A DNA stretch of 64,000 nucleotides from the NCBI RefSeq assembly GCF_034006335.1, contig NZ_JAWDIQ010000001.1. One strand, given 5' to 3'. Both the position numbers and the translations under genes were made by a program. This DNA comes from Paracerasibacillus soli. Lineage in GTDB: Bacteria > Bacillota > Bacilli > Bacillales > Amphibacillaceae. Position 1 is the first letter of the stretch. Every line of letters begins with the position of its first letter. Below are positions 45,770 through 54,450 of this stretch, piece by piece. Below the pieces are notes generated by a model. The model searched no databases, was not told the DNA's origin, and saw only the letters and a program-made list of their open reading frames with translations.

Positions 45770-46939
45770 TTGTTAAGTAATCCACTTATCGCAACCGTAC
45801 TTATATTTGCATTGATTGCATTAGGAGAGTGGCTTTCTATTATTTCACGAGCGCGAATTCCTATGCTCCTAACCGCTATGGTTGGCTTCTTAGTATTAAG
45901 CTGGACGGGACTTTTCCCACAAGATATTTTGGAAAAATCCCAATTTCCTGCATTAGGCGCTATTTTAATTGGCCCAGCTATTTTACATATGGGTACGATG
46001 ATTCCCTTTTCTTTGCTAAAGAGTCAAGTAAAGGCAGTTCTTATTGCGTTAGGTGGACTTGTTGTCTCAGGTGTTTTTGTTTTATCAATCATTTCATTTG
46101 TTTTTGATTATCCGACGGCAGTTGCTGGTGTTGGACCAATAAGCGGAGGAATTATCGCGCTCATTATAACATCGGAGAAATTAGCTGAAATTGGCCTTAC
46201 AAGTCTTGTCGTAATTCCGGCACTTGTTGTAGCATTCCAAGGTGTAATAGGGATGCCATTGGCGTTACATTTTATGCGTAAATATGCAGTGAAGATTCAG
46301 GAAGAAATGGAAATTGGAACGTTTATTCCAATGGCAACAGATGAAGAGCTAAATGGGAAAGTAGATAAAACAGTAAAATCTAATCCATTAAAATCGAGTA
46401 TGACCCTTAAATTATTCTTTGTCTTTGTTGGTGCTGCAATAGGAGTTGCGCTTGGAGAAATAACTCCAATTCATTACAGTTTATGGTGTCTTGCTATTGG
46501 AATTGTAGGATTAAAGTTAAATATATTTGAACCAAAAGCATTGGAAAAATCTAACTCTTTTACATTAACTATGATGGGAATTATCTTTGTCGTAATTGGT
46601 ACAATGGCTGATGTTACACCGCAGCAAGCACTTGATAATCTACCAAGTATTATTTTGATATTAATTATCGGAACAATTGGAATTTCACTAGGTGGCTTCC
46701 TCGTGTCAAAACTTTTAAAGTGGCACCCGTATAAAGGTATGCCTGTTGCCTTAACAGCATTATTTGGATTTCCAGGTGATTACATTCTTTGCGAGGAAGT
46801 AGCACGTAGTATTGGAAAAGATAAACAGCAGGAAAAGCAAATTTTCAATGAACTATTGGCTCCAATGTTAATTGGTGGCTTTACGACAGTAACAGTTGCT
46901 TCCGTTTTGATTGCAGCAGTACTCGTACAGACATTGTAA
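45770..46939 (+). CDS. DUF3100 integral membrane protein
   Basis: TTG 45770 is chosen because AAAGGGAGGGG lies six bases upstream; longer upstream extension lacks such a site. The 389-residue product has about ten hydrophobic segments. Landmarks are LGEWLSIISRARIPMLLTAM near the N-terminus, VGPISGGIIALIITSE in the middle and TALFGFPGDYILCEEVARS near the end, the last typical of DUF3100. It resembles a carrier or transporter. An amidohydrolase gene follows after 77 bp, so it may import that enzyme's substrate. The frame is intact. Confidence 0.72.
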   Translation: MLSNPLIATVLIFALIALGEWLSIISRARIPMLLTAMVGFLVLSWTGLFPQDILEKSQFPALGAILIGPAILHMGTMIPFSLLKSQVKAVLIALGGLVVSGVFVLSIISFVFDYPTAVAGVGPISGGIIALIITSEKLAEIGLTSLVVIPALVVAFQGVIGMPLALHFMRKYAVKIQEEMEIGTFIPMATDEELNGKVDKTVKSNPLKSSMTLKLFFVFVGAAIGVALGEITPIHYSLWCLAIGIVGLKLNIFEPKALEKSNSFTLTMMGIIFVVIGTMADVTPQQALDNLPSIILILIIGTIGISLGGFLVSKLLKWHPYKGMPVALTALFGFPGDYILCEEVARSIGKDKQQEKQIFNELLAPMLIGGFTTVTVASVLIAAVLVQTL

Positions 46940-47016
46940 ATAGTGGTAGATTTTAATTGAATATATGTCGGATTTGTTTGTTTTGAAAATTTAAATACAT
47001 ATCGGAGGAATAGGAA

Positions 47017-48258
47017 ATGGGAAAAAAACTTTTGAAAAATGGTATTGTGATTGATGGAAACGGCAGTGAACCGAAAACAGGATATGTCGTTGTAATCGAA
47101 GATGAGAAAATTGGATTTGTTGGACCTGAACAAGACTACCAGGCAGCCGGAGATGAAGCCGTGATTGATGTACAAGGTGGAACGGTCTTACCAGGTTTTA
47201 TAGATTCCCATGTACATATGATGATGGAGTACTCACCAGTGGCGGAGCGATTAGCAACTCCATTTTCATTTATGTACTATCAGGCAGCGGAATACTTAAA
47301 GAATACGTTACATGCAGGAATTACATCAGTCAGAGATGCGTTAGGTACAGACTTAGGTGTGAAAAAGGCGGTTGAAGACGGTTTGATTGTTGGGCCACGA
47401 CTACAATTAAGTATTAATGCATTAACAATAACAGGTGGCCATGGTGATGGATATACTGTTTCAGGAAAAGAATTGAATTTACTTCCTGAGAATTTTCCGG
47501 GCATGCCAAGTGGAAAATGCGACGGTGTCGAGGAAGTGAGAAAAAAAACACGCGAAATGTTGCGGGCCGGAGCAGAGGTAATCAAAGTTCATGCGACTGG
47601 TGGTGTATTAAGTGCAACAGATCATCCTGAATTTACGCAGTTCTCTCTTGAAGAATTAAAAGTAATAGTAGAGGAAGGGCATTTTAGAAAAGGCGTAAAA
47701 GTAATGGCTCATGCGCAAGGTGCAGAAGGAATTAAAAATGCAGTTCGAGCAGGTATCCATTCAATTGAACACGGAATCTTCCTCGATGATGAAGCAATTG
47801 AACTTATGCTGGAAAATGGAACATATCTAGTTCCTACATTATTAGCACCAGTTGCTGTTTTGGAAGACGCAGCAAAAGTTGGCATGCCTGATAGTGCAGT
47901 CGCGAAATCAAAAGAAGTGATTGAACAACATAAAGCAAGTTTCACAAAAGCGTATCAAGCTGGTGTTAAAATAGCCATGGGAACAGACGCTGGTGTTATG
48001 AAACACGGAACAAACTTACGTGAACTTGGTCTGATGGTAGATGCGGGTATGACACCAATGGATGCACTTATTGCTTCAACAAAAACTGCGGCCGAGTGCC
48101 TTGGTTGGGAAGATAAACTAGGTACTTTAGAAGCTGGAAAACTAGCTGACGTAATTGTCGTGAAAGGAAATCCGTTAGAAGATATTTACAGTCTAGCGAA
48201 TAACGAAAATATCCAACTCGTTGTGAAAAATGGAAAAGTAGAGAAGCATTTATTGTAA
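47017..48258 (+). CDS. Metal-dependent amidohydrolase (imidazolonepropionase/prolidase-like)
   Basis: The 413-residue protein has all amidohydrolase-superfamily metal sites: H-x-H in FIDSHVHMMME, the carbamylated Lys in VIKVHATGG, His in VMAHAQG and SIEHGIF, and the Asp in MGTDAGVMKHG. The C-terminal beta domain (LGTLEAGKLADVIVVKGNPLEDI) is standard. Members of this subgroup cut dipeptides of the Xaa-Pro type or N-acyl bonds. GGAGGAA lies before the ATG. It follows the DUF3100 gene on the same strand, a probable transport-plus-hydrolysis pair. The substrate is inferred only loosely. The frame is intact. Confidence 0.87.
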   Translation: MGKKLLKNGIVIDGNGSEPKTGYVVVIEDEKIGFVGPEQDYQAAGDEAVIDVQGGTVLPGFIDSHVHMMMEYSPVAERLATPFSFMYYQAAEYLKNTLHAGITSVRDALGTDLGVKKAVEDGLIVGPRLQLSINALTITGGHGDGYTVSGKELNLLPENFPGMPSGKCDGVEEVRKKTREMLRAGAEVIKVHATGGVLSATDHPEFTQFSLEELKVIVEEGHFRKGVKVMAHAQGAEGIKNAVRAGIHSIEHGIFLDDEAIELMLENGTYLVPTLLAPVAVLEDAAKVGMPDSAVAKSKEVIEQHKASFTKAYQAGVKIAMGTDAGVMKHGTNLRELGLMVDAGMTPMDALIASTKTAAECLGWEDKLGTLEAGKLADVIVVKGNPLEDIYSLANNENIQLVVKNGKVEKHLL

Positions 48259-48360
48259 GTTAACTAGCTGTAAAACCTAACCTACATCAACAAATCTAAC
48301 ATAAGGGGTCAGACCCCTTTAAAATGTACCCTTTGTAAAGGACATTTTTAAAAAAGGCTT

Positions 48361-49236
48361 TTAAACAACTTGAAGAAGATGATGACTGTATTTTGCAGGC
48401 GTCATCTTTTTTAAGTTCCATTGACTACGGTAATGATTGTAATAGATCATATAACTCTTAATTTCTCGTTTTACATCTTCTAAGGTTTCACAAGCTTTAA
48501 AGTCTGTTTCATCTTTAAAATGGCCAAAAAACGATTCTTGTGGAGCATTATCCCAACAGTTTCCACGGCGCGACATAGATTGCCCCAGTCCCATTTCTTT
48601 CACCATCTTTTGAAATTGGGGGCTGGTGTAGTGGAAACCTTGATCTGAGTGAATGAATGCACCTTCAGCCAACTTTATCCCACTCTTTTTCAACCTTTTT
48701 AATGTATGTAATGCAATATCTAACGTTATTCTATCAGATGTCTCATAGGCTAAAATCTCATTGGTTTCGGCATCTTTTATAGTTGATAAGTACGCACGTT
48801 TTCCTTTTCCATGACTCAAATAGGTAATGTCTGTTAATAATACTTTTCTAGCGATTCCTTGCTTAAATTCACGGTTTAATAGATTAGGTAAAGTTCTATG
48901 TTCTTTCGTCGCTTTTGCCATTCTTCGGTATGGATTTGCCTTTCGAATTGGGCAAATGATTTGAAACTTCTTCATGATTCGGCGAATTCGCTTTAGGTTA
49001 TATGTAATTTGATACTGATTTTCTAACGTCATTTTAATTTGACGCGCACCTTTCTTACGACCACGGAAATTGAACGCTTTTAAAATGATTTCTTTGACCG
49101 TTTCATCTGCTTGATCCTTAGCTTGTCTACTAAGTTCTGCTGCTTCTGAAAAATAACGATAGTAGCCCGATCGAGAGACTCCAACTAATTCACAAAGGTA
49201 GCTTACCATCCTTTTTAAGCTGTGCTTTTCAATCAC
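48361..49236 (-). CDS. IS3-family transposase OrfB, copy B (intact)
   Basis: A 291-residue DDE domain is intact: VLLTDITYLSHG, IHSDQGFHYTSPQF and NCWDNAPQESFFGHFKDE supply the catalytic D, D and E. It is expressed as OrfAB by -1 frameshift at A-AAA-AAG near the end of OrfA; the frame is open from that site. This copy shows the correct sequence at the point where copy A lacks a base (AAAGCGACG). Confidence 0.95.
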   Translation of the reverse strand: MIEKHSLKRMVSYLCELVGVSRSGYYRYFSEAAELSRQAKDQADETVKEIILKAFNFRGRKKGARQIKMTLENQYQITYNLKRIRRIMKKFQIICPIRKANPYRRMAKATKEHRTLPNLLNREFKQGIARKVLLTDITYLSHGKGKRAYLSTIKDAETNEILAYETSDRITLDIALHTLKRLKKSGIKLAEGAFIHSDQGFHYTSPQFQKMVKEMGLGQSMSRRGNCWDNAPQESFFGHFKDETDFKACETLEDVKREIKSYMIYYNHYRSQWNLKKMTPAKYSHHLLQVV

Positions 49237-49268
49237 ATACTGGATTAACTGAAATTTTTGTTCCGCCG

Positions 49269-49694
49269 TTAATTTCTCTTTTTCTTTATCAACAACCTTT
49301 CTGCTAAATCGATCTTTTTTAGTAGTTCATTTTCTGCACGTAATAATGCATTTTGTGCCTCTAACCTTGCATACTTTTCTTCCATACTTAATTCACGCTT
49401 AAGTGGACGTCCTGAAGAGTATTTACGAGTATCCTCAAGCCCAGCTACTCCATTCTTTTGATAAGCAGTACGCCATCTATCTAAAGCTGATTTCGCACGT
49501 TGTTTACCTACGATTTCAAGATCAAATCCTGCATCTTCAAAAATCTGACGTGGAAATTTTCCTTCCTCATATTCTTTAATAGCCCTTGCTTTAAATTCAT
49601 CTGTATATGTTATCGCTTTTTCGCTAACCGCTTTCACATAAGGATGTTTCATCAGTAATTTCTGTTCCTGATCTGTAAATAACTTTTTCGACAT
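49269..49694 (-). CDS. IS3-family transposase OrfA, copy B
   Basis: Same as the OrfA of copy A with one residue difference (FPRQ). The start at 49694 corresponds to the GGAG-spaced ATG. It has an N-terminal helix-turn-helix and a C-terminal leucine-rich coiled coil. Confidence 0.93.
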   Translation of the reverse strand: MSKKLFTDQEQKLLMKHPYVKAVSEKAITYTDEFKARAIKEYEEGKFPRQIFEDAGFDLEIVGKQRAKSALDRWRTAYQKNGVAGLEDTRKYSSGRPLKRELSMEEKYARLEAQNALLRAENELLKKIDLAERLLIKKKRN

Positions 49695-49893
49695 GTTCTT
49701 CCGCTCCATCAATCATATATTTTATTTCATTATAAATGAAAGTACCCTATAAGAGAGACCTTTTTTTAAGTGTCTTTCTTATAGGGTACATTTTACTTAT
49801 GTTAAATTATGTAATACCCTTTTTAAATTCTAAAAGCTAAATATGTATATGAGAATAGTTTACACATAAGAGGATATGTTGAACATGTTACGC

Positions 49894-50625
49894 TCATTTC
49901 TCCTGTAACTTTTTATATATTTGGAGTGTTTCTTCAGGATCTTTGCGACTAATAAATATATGGTCTTTTCCCTTTGTCACACATAGGATTGGTGCATCTC
50001 TATTTTGAATAAATAAGCGCCCTTTTTTATATGGCTTTTCCAAAATGAACTTTCCCTTTAATAAATTTGATGTAGCAAATCCATCTGTTTTTGAAATGAT
50101 TTCTGGCAAGGTATCAAACATTTCTACTTCGTCAATGTCGGATAGTTTCCATTCAACACCATACATCCCCGTAATTTCAAATTTCCCATCTTCGACGATA
50201 AAACCGTTATCCATATATCCTAAAGCTGAAATACCACCTATAAATGCGACTGTTCCAACAGCAATACTTGACATGATCCATGTCATCTTTTTACGTTTAT
50301 GTGGTACTTCGAAACGTTGAACCCATACTAACCCAAACAGCAAAATAACGATAAATAGGCTTATACTAATTTCAAAAGCATATGGGATCGGAAGTAGTCC
50401 TAATACAAATGTCACAGCGAATACCCAAAATGAAAGTTTAAATACCTTTCCAAGGGCTGTCAAATATCCACTTTCCTCTAAGTATTGCTTTTCTTCTTCT
50501 GGTCGCTTATCAAAACCATTTATTAGTATGAATTCTTGTTTCTTTGTTAATAAATACGTAATCCCTCCAAAAATGATGAGTGTCCAGCCCATTGTAATGA
50601 TATAAATGATCTTGCTAGGATTCAT
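49894..50625 (-). CDS. Membrane protein: DUF3784-like N-terminus with PH-like domain
   Basis: The 243-residue protein begins with a helix (IIYIITMGWTLIIFGGITYLL), then a DUF3784-like charged loop (LINGFDKRPEEEKQYLEESG) followed by two helices, and a fourth helix near residue 125. The C-terminal 100 residues, starting VEDGKFEITGMYGVEWKLSDIDEVEM, have the pattern of a bacterial PH domain (FILEKPYKKGRLFIQN, HIFISRKDPEETLQIY). Such proteins sit in the membrane with the PH-like domain inside. Function is unknown. The gene lies next to IS copy B. The frame is intact. Confidence 0.65.
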   Translation of the reverse strand: MNPSKIIYIITMGWTLIIFGGITYLLTKKQEFILINGFDKRPEEEKQYLEESGYLTALGKVFKLSFWVFAVTFVLGLLPIPYAFEISISLFIVILLFGLVWVQRFEVPHKRKKMTWIMSSIAVGTVAFIGGISALGYMDNGFIVEDGKFEITGMYGVEWKLSDIDEVEMFDTLPEIISKTDGFATSNLLKGKFILEKPYKKGRLFIQNRDAPILCVTKGKDHIFISRKDPEETLQIYKKLQEK

Positions 50626-50814
50626 TTTGATAACACCTTCTCTTTCTAGATGTGCTACATCTTATACGTAAAATGTATAAAATAGTTTCATATATTTGTT
50701 TAATTTGCGATTGGTATTAATTGCCACTAAGTTTGTAGCTCATAAAGTTTTAACTTAGGTCTTTTGTAACCGATATAACATAGGAGGGTAATTAGAATAG
50801 TTAGGAGGGATATC

Positions 50815-52285
50815 ATGAATGCGATTCAACAACTTGCGATTTCTGATATAAAGAAAAAGAATGTTTTAGCATTAGTAGCTTTTTCTATTTCGATTGTAAG
50901 TGCGATGGTTTTGAGTGTCATACAAGGAGAATTTCAAAAGGGGATATATTATTTTACTGAATTTGCTCTGTTAGTTATTGCCTACTACATATTAAAATAT
51001 ATGAAGAAGGATTTTCATTATCCATATTTTTTAGTCATTATCGCGAATCTATTTGCATTATTAGGGATATTTTTATTTGAAAGTAATTTTTCATTGACAG
51101 TCATTTTCTTTTTTCTACTATTTTTATCAACAATTCACTTAATGCGCCCAGTATTTATTATTGGTTACATAACAGGTATCATTAGTTTATTTTTAAACGG
51201 TTTTTTAGCTCAACAGAAACGACATATTTAAAAGAAAATTTATCGATTACGCTCGCAACCTATATTTTATCAGGTGTACTATGTGGGATTTTAATTCATT
51301 TAAACATTCGACAATATCGACATCTTGAGGAATTACTACAGCAAAGTGAGAAAGAAAGTAAAGAGAAAGAAAGAACTAGCAAACAGTTAGAAGAAAATGT
51401 TAGTGGGATAATCGAAAGAATTACGGATATGAATGTAAAAGTACAGGAGAATTTATTTTCACAAGAGGAGATTTCTGCGGGAATTCAAGAAATTTCTACA
51501 AGTGGTAGTACACAAGCTAACCAGGTCTCTAATATTACGAAGAGTTCCTTGGATACTTTGCAACAGGCTGAAAGTATGCTAAATGAAATGCAAGAGTTAA
51601 AGCGTAACTTTGATAAATCTACTGAAACAGCTTTAAAGGGAAATACGTTGTTAGAACAATTGTTTACTAATACGGATGAACTTCGAACATTCACAAATGA
51701 TCTAAGTGTTTTATTCGAAGCATTGTCAAATAAAATTTATGAAACGAATACATTTTCACAAAGTATTATCGATGTGAGTCAACAAACAATTTATTAGCGT
51801 TAAACGCATCGATAGAAGCTGCTAGAGCCGGTGAAGCAGGAAAAGGTTTTTCCGTTGTCGCAGAAGAAATTCGAAAATTAGCCGAGCATACAAACCAAAC
51901 AGCTGAAAAAATAACAAATAACTTAAAAGACGTAAATATGACGAATCAACATGCTTTAGAAAAAATGAATGTGAACGTCTCTATGAGTAGTGATAATCTT
52001 GCAAAGACTGAACAAGTAAACGATGCTTTTCTTGAATTATCTACTTATTTAAATAAGTTAAATGAGCAGTTTAGAAACTTCGAACAGTTAGCCATTAGTG
52101 TAAAAGAAAATTCAACTATTGTTGATGATGCAACAAATGAGTTGGCTGCTATCATAGAAGAATCGTCTGCTAGTTTAGAAGAAATGAATGTAAAAGTAGA
52201 TAGTTTAAATAGGCAGAATAATAAAATCGGTGAAGAGATGGAAACTACAGAAAAAATCGCAAAAAGTATAATTATGAGTTCCTGA
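50815..52285 (+). CDS. Methyl-accepting chemotaxis protein with polytopic membrane domain (two frameshifts)
   Basis: AGGAGGG precedes the ATG. The N-terminal 190 residues form about six hydrophobic helices (ALVAFSISIVSAMVLSVI, LLVIAYYILKYM and others) and no extracellular sensor loop, so the sensor is inside the membrane. The cytoplasmic part is a long coiled coil with the conserved tip SQQTNLLALNASIEAARAG and GEAGKGFSVVAEEIRKLAE, which contacts CheA/CheW. Breaks at 51211-51215 and 51788-51789 (each one missing base) interrupt it. The rebuilt length is about 490 residues. It signals to the flagellar kinase complex; ligand unknown. Confidence 0.85.
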
Positions 52286-52350
52286 CATAGAAAGACGGGA
52301 CAAGTCAGTTTTCAGTAGAACTGTTTTAAAGCACAAACATGAAAATAGAG

Positions 52351-52388
52351 GGTATGTAAATTCTAACTTGAATTTGCATACCTTATTT
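52351..52388 (+). terminator. Terminator of the chemoreceptor gene
   Basis: GGTATGTAAATTC (52351-52363) pairs with GAATTTGCATACC (52370-52382) with one mismatch, then TTATTT. Confidence 0.7.
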
Positions 52389-52568
52389 CATTGGAAAAAT
52401 AATGATTATTTGATGAGGAATCAATAGATAGCACCTTTTAAAAGGACTTCATAATTAGGATAATGAATTATCTTGTGATCAATCGTACATAAAGGTAAGC
52501 GGAAATCTTACTTGGTATCGATTTATGTTATCATGGAAATAAATAATACGTATGAGGAGGTTATGTAT

Positions 52569-53564
52569 ATGAAGGCAATTACAGTTAAACAACCTGGTGG
52601 AGCAGATCAATTGCAAATAACAGAACAACCTATTCCAAATATCAAATCTGACGAAGTATTAATAAGAGTAAAGGCGTCTGCTGTTAATCGCACAGATATT
52701 GTAAACCGCGAAAGTAGTGGCGGTTATCTGGATACACCAATATTAGGTGTTGAAGTAGCGGGTATTGTGGAAAGTGCAGGTGTAAACACGACGCTAGAAG
52801 TAGGCACACGTGTCATGGGGCTTGTAAATGGTGGGGGTTATGCGGAATATGCTGTGATGCCAGCTAATTGTGCAATGGAGATTCCAGCACATCTTACATT
52901 TGAAGAAGCAGCTGCTATTCCGGAAGTGTTTTTAACTGCCTATCAAACATTGTTTTGGCACGGGCAATTACAGGAAAAAGATGCCGTGCTTATTCACGCT
53001 GGCGGAAGCGGAGTTGGAACGGCGGCAATTCAGTTAGCAAAACAACTTGTAGATGCGAAAGTAATCACGACTGCTGGATCACAAAAGAAACTTGATTTTT
53101 GCAATAATCTTGGAGCGGATATTTGTATTAATTATAAAGAACAATTCTTTGATGAAGAAGTAAAACGTATAACTAATCATGTTGGTGTAGATGTTATTCT
53201 TGATTTTATAGGTGCTTCTTATTGGGAAAGGAATCTCAACAGTATGAAAGTAGATGGGCGTTGGGTGTTAATTGGTGTCCTTGGTGGTGCAGAGGTTCAT
53301 AATGTTAACTTAATGGCATTAATGGGAAAACGAATCAAACTTATTGGTACACTATTAACTCCAAGATCCAATGATTATAAATCAAAGTTAACGGCTGATT
53401 TCGTAGTAAACGCTTTGCCTTTCTTTGCAACGGGACAACTTAAACCAATTGTTCATCGTGTTTTTCCGCTCCATGAGGTACAGCAAGCGCATATACATAT
53501 GGAGGAGAACAAAAATATTGGGAAGATTATTTTGAGGGTAGATGAAACAATGAAGAATGCATAG
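52569..53564 (+). CDS. Zinc-independent quinone oxidoreductase (MDR superfamily)
   Basis: ATG 52569 follows GAGGAGG. The 331-residue protein starts MKAITVKQPGGADQLQITEQP, the common start of NADPH:quinone oxidoreductases of the PIG3/QOR type. It has the GroES-like fold with NRTDIVNRESSGGY, then the Rossmann motif VLIHAGGSGVGTAAIQLAKQL, and TTAGSQKKLDFCNNLGAD for NADPH. It lacks the zinc cysteines of alcohol dehydrogenases. It reduces quinones or related carbonyls in the cytoplasm. Monocistronic. The frame is intact. Confidence 0.87.
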   Translation: MKAITVKQPGGADQLQITEQPIPNIKSDEVLIRVKASAVNRTDIVNRESSGGYLDTPILGVEVAGIVESAGVNTTLEVGTRVMGLVNGGGYAEYAVMPANCAMEIPAHLTFEEAAAIPEVFLTAYQTLFWHGQLQEKDAVLIHAGGSGVGTAAIQLAKQLVDAKVITTAGSQKKLDFCNNLGADICINYKEQFFDEEVKRITNHVGVDVILDFIGASYWERNLNSMKVDGRWVLIGVLGGAEVHNVNLMALMGKRIKLIGTLLTPRSNDYKSKLTADFVVNALPFFATGQLKPIVHRVFPLHEVQQAHIHMEENKNIGKIILRVDETMKNA

Positions 53565-53752
53565 TAGCCAACGACTTCAGTTCTATAAAAAAATAAATAA
53601 AGGAATTATGGCATGAAAGGCCAAAAAAATCCTCTATTTACCTCCTGTCATAATCGTGATATACTTAGCAGTGCGATGAGCTGATTTGCGTAAGACGAGG
53701 GACAGCTTTGATGTGATGTGAACACATTGTCCACTCGCCGCAAATTTCGAAC

Positions 53753-53791
53753 AAGCACCTATACATTTTTGTATAGGTGCTTTATTTTTTT
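53753..53791. terminator. Terminator between quinone oxidoreductase and nsrR
   Basis: AAGCACCTATAC (53753-53764) pairs with GTATAGGTGCTT (53771-53782), then TATTTTTTTAT. On the minus strand the same stem ends after the nsrR stop, but without as good a T tract. Confidence 0.85.
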
Positions 53792-53797
53792 ATTAAA

Positions 53798-54232
53798 CTA
53801 AAGCCCCATTAATTCAAGAAGCTCATTTTCATTCACGATGAGATCCTTTAAAGTGTATTGATCTAAAACGTGAAAGAACGCCTCTAATGCTTCATGTAGT
53901 ACATGTTTTAATTTACATGCTGGAGAAATAATACAGTGGTTGGAATGTTTATTAAAACATTCAAGTAAATAAAAATCATTTTCTAAATCACGAACAACCG
54001 CCCCAACATTAATATCTTCTGGCTGCTTAGCTAAACGTATGCCACCATATCTTCCTCTTACCGTTTCTATAAGTCCTAATTTATTTAATTCAAAAACAAT
54101 TTTCCCTAGATGGTGTTGTGAAATGGCATACACTTCTGATATTTCTTTGATACTTGCAAGATCATCACCTGACTTCATCCCTGTGAAAATTAATACCCTT
54201 AACGCATAGTCTGTATACTTTTTTAATTGCAT
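53798..54232 (-). CDS. nsrR: Nitric-oxide-sensing Rrf2 repressor NsrR
   Basis: ATG 54232 with AAGGAG eight bases upstream. The protein is 144 residues, with a winged helix (KKYTDYALRVLIFTGMKSGD, KEISEVYAISQHHLGKIVFELNKLG, RGRYGGIRLAKQPEDINVG) and the three Fe-S cluster cysteines in the pattern C-x8-C-x5-C within LLECFNKHSNHCIISPACKLKH. B. subtilis NsrR aligns along its full length. It binds a [4Fe-4S] cluster that reacts with NO, releasing repression of hmp. It stands opposite hmp; an NsrR-like box lies between them. Confidence 0.95.
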   Translation of the reverse strand: MQLKKYTDYALRVLIFTGMKSGDDLASIKEISEVYAISQHHLGKIVFELNKLGLIETVRGRYGGIRLAKQPEDINVGAVVRDLENDFYLLECFNKHSNHCIISPACKLKHVLHEALEAFFHVLDQYTLKDLIVNENELLELMGL

Positions 54233-54322
54233 GATGTTGTGCTCCTTCAATCGTCACTATTTTGTAACAGCTTAAAGCTTTTTTCCTATTGTAACTATGA
54301 TAACATTAAAAATGAGTTAAAC

Positions 54323-54339
54323 ATGTATTTATAATACAG
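54323..54339 (+). promoter_or_regulatory. Candidate NsrR binding box overlapping the hmp -10
   Basis: ATGTATT-TAT-AATACAG, an imperfect inverted repeat, follows the ATGTATT-TTA-AATACAT pattern of the B. subtilis hmp box. TATAAT at 54330-54335 is inside it, so bound repressor would block RNA polymerase. It is 112 bp ahead of the hmp start. Confidence 0.6.
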
Positions 54340-54450
54340 GTTTAAAATTAAAATACCTAATTAGACTTTGCTGAATTTAAAAACTATCAAAACGTTGATT
54401 ACATCAGTGTCTTTCAGGTTCATATTACATGTTAAGGAGTGTATGTAAAA

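Larger units (their letters stand above)
48320..49795 (-). mobile_element. IS3-family (IS150-group-like) insertion sequence, copy B
   Basis: The 1476-bp element has ends TAAAATGTACCC and GGGTACATTTTA. The 3-bp target duplication CTT is perfect (48317-48319 and 49796-49798), so the ends and a recent insertion are certain. It is nearly identical to copy A (14671-16145) but inverted, about 32 kb away. Both OrfA and OrfB frames are open here, so this is the functional-looking copy. Confidence 0.95.
48302..49803. repeat. Palindrome interrupted by IS copy B
   Basis: Without the element and one CTT duplicate, the site reads AACATAAGGGG-TCAGA-CCCCTTATGTT, a perfect 11-bp inverted repeat. It likely formed the 3' hairpin of the amidohydrolase gene. 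The inner GGGGTCAGACCCC equals the tip sequence of the IS4-family element near argS. Confidence 0.7.
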
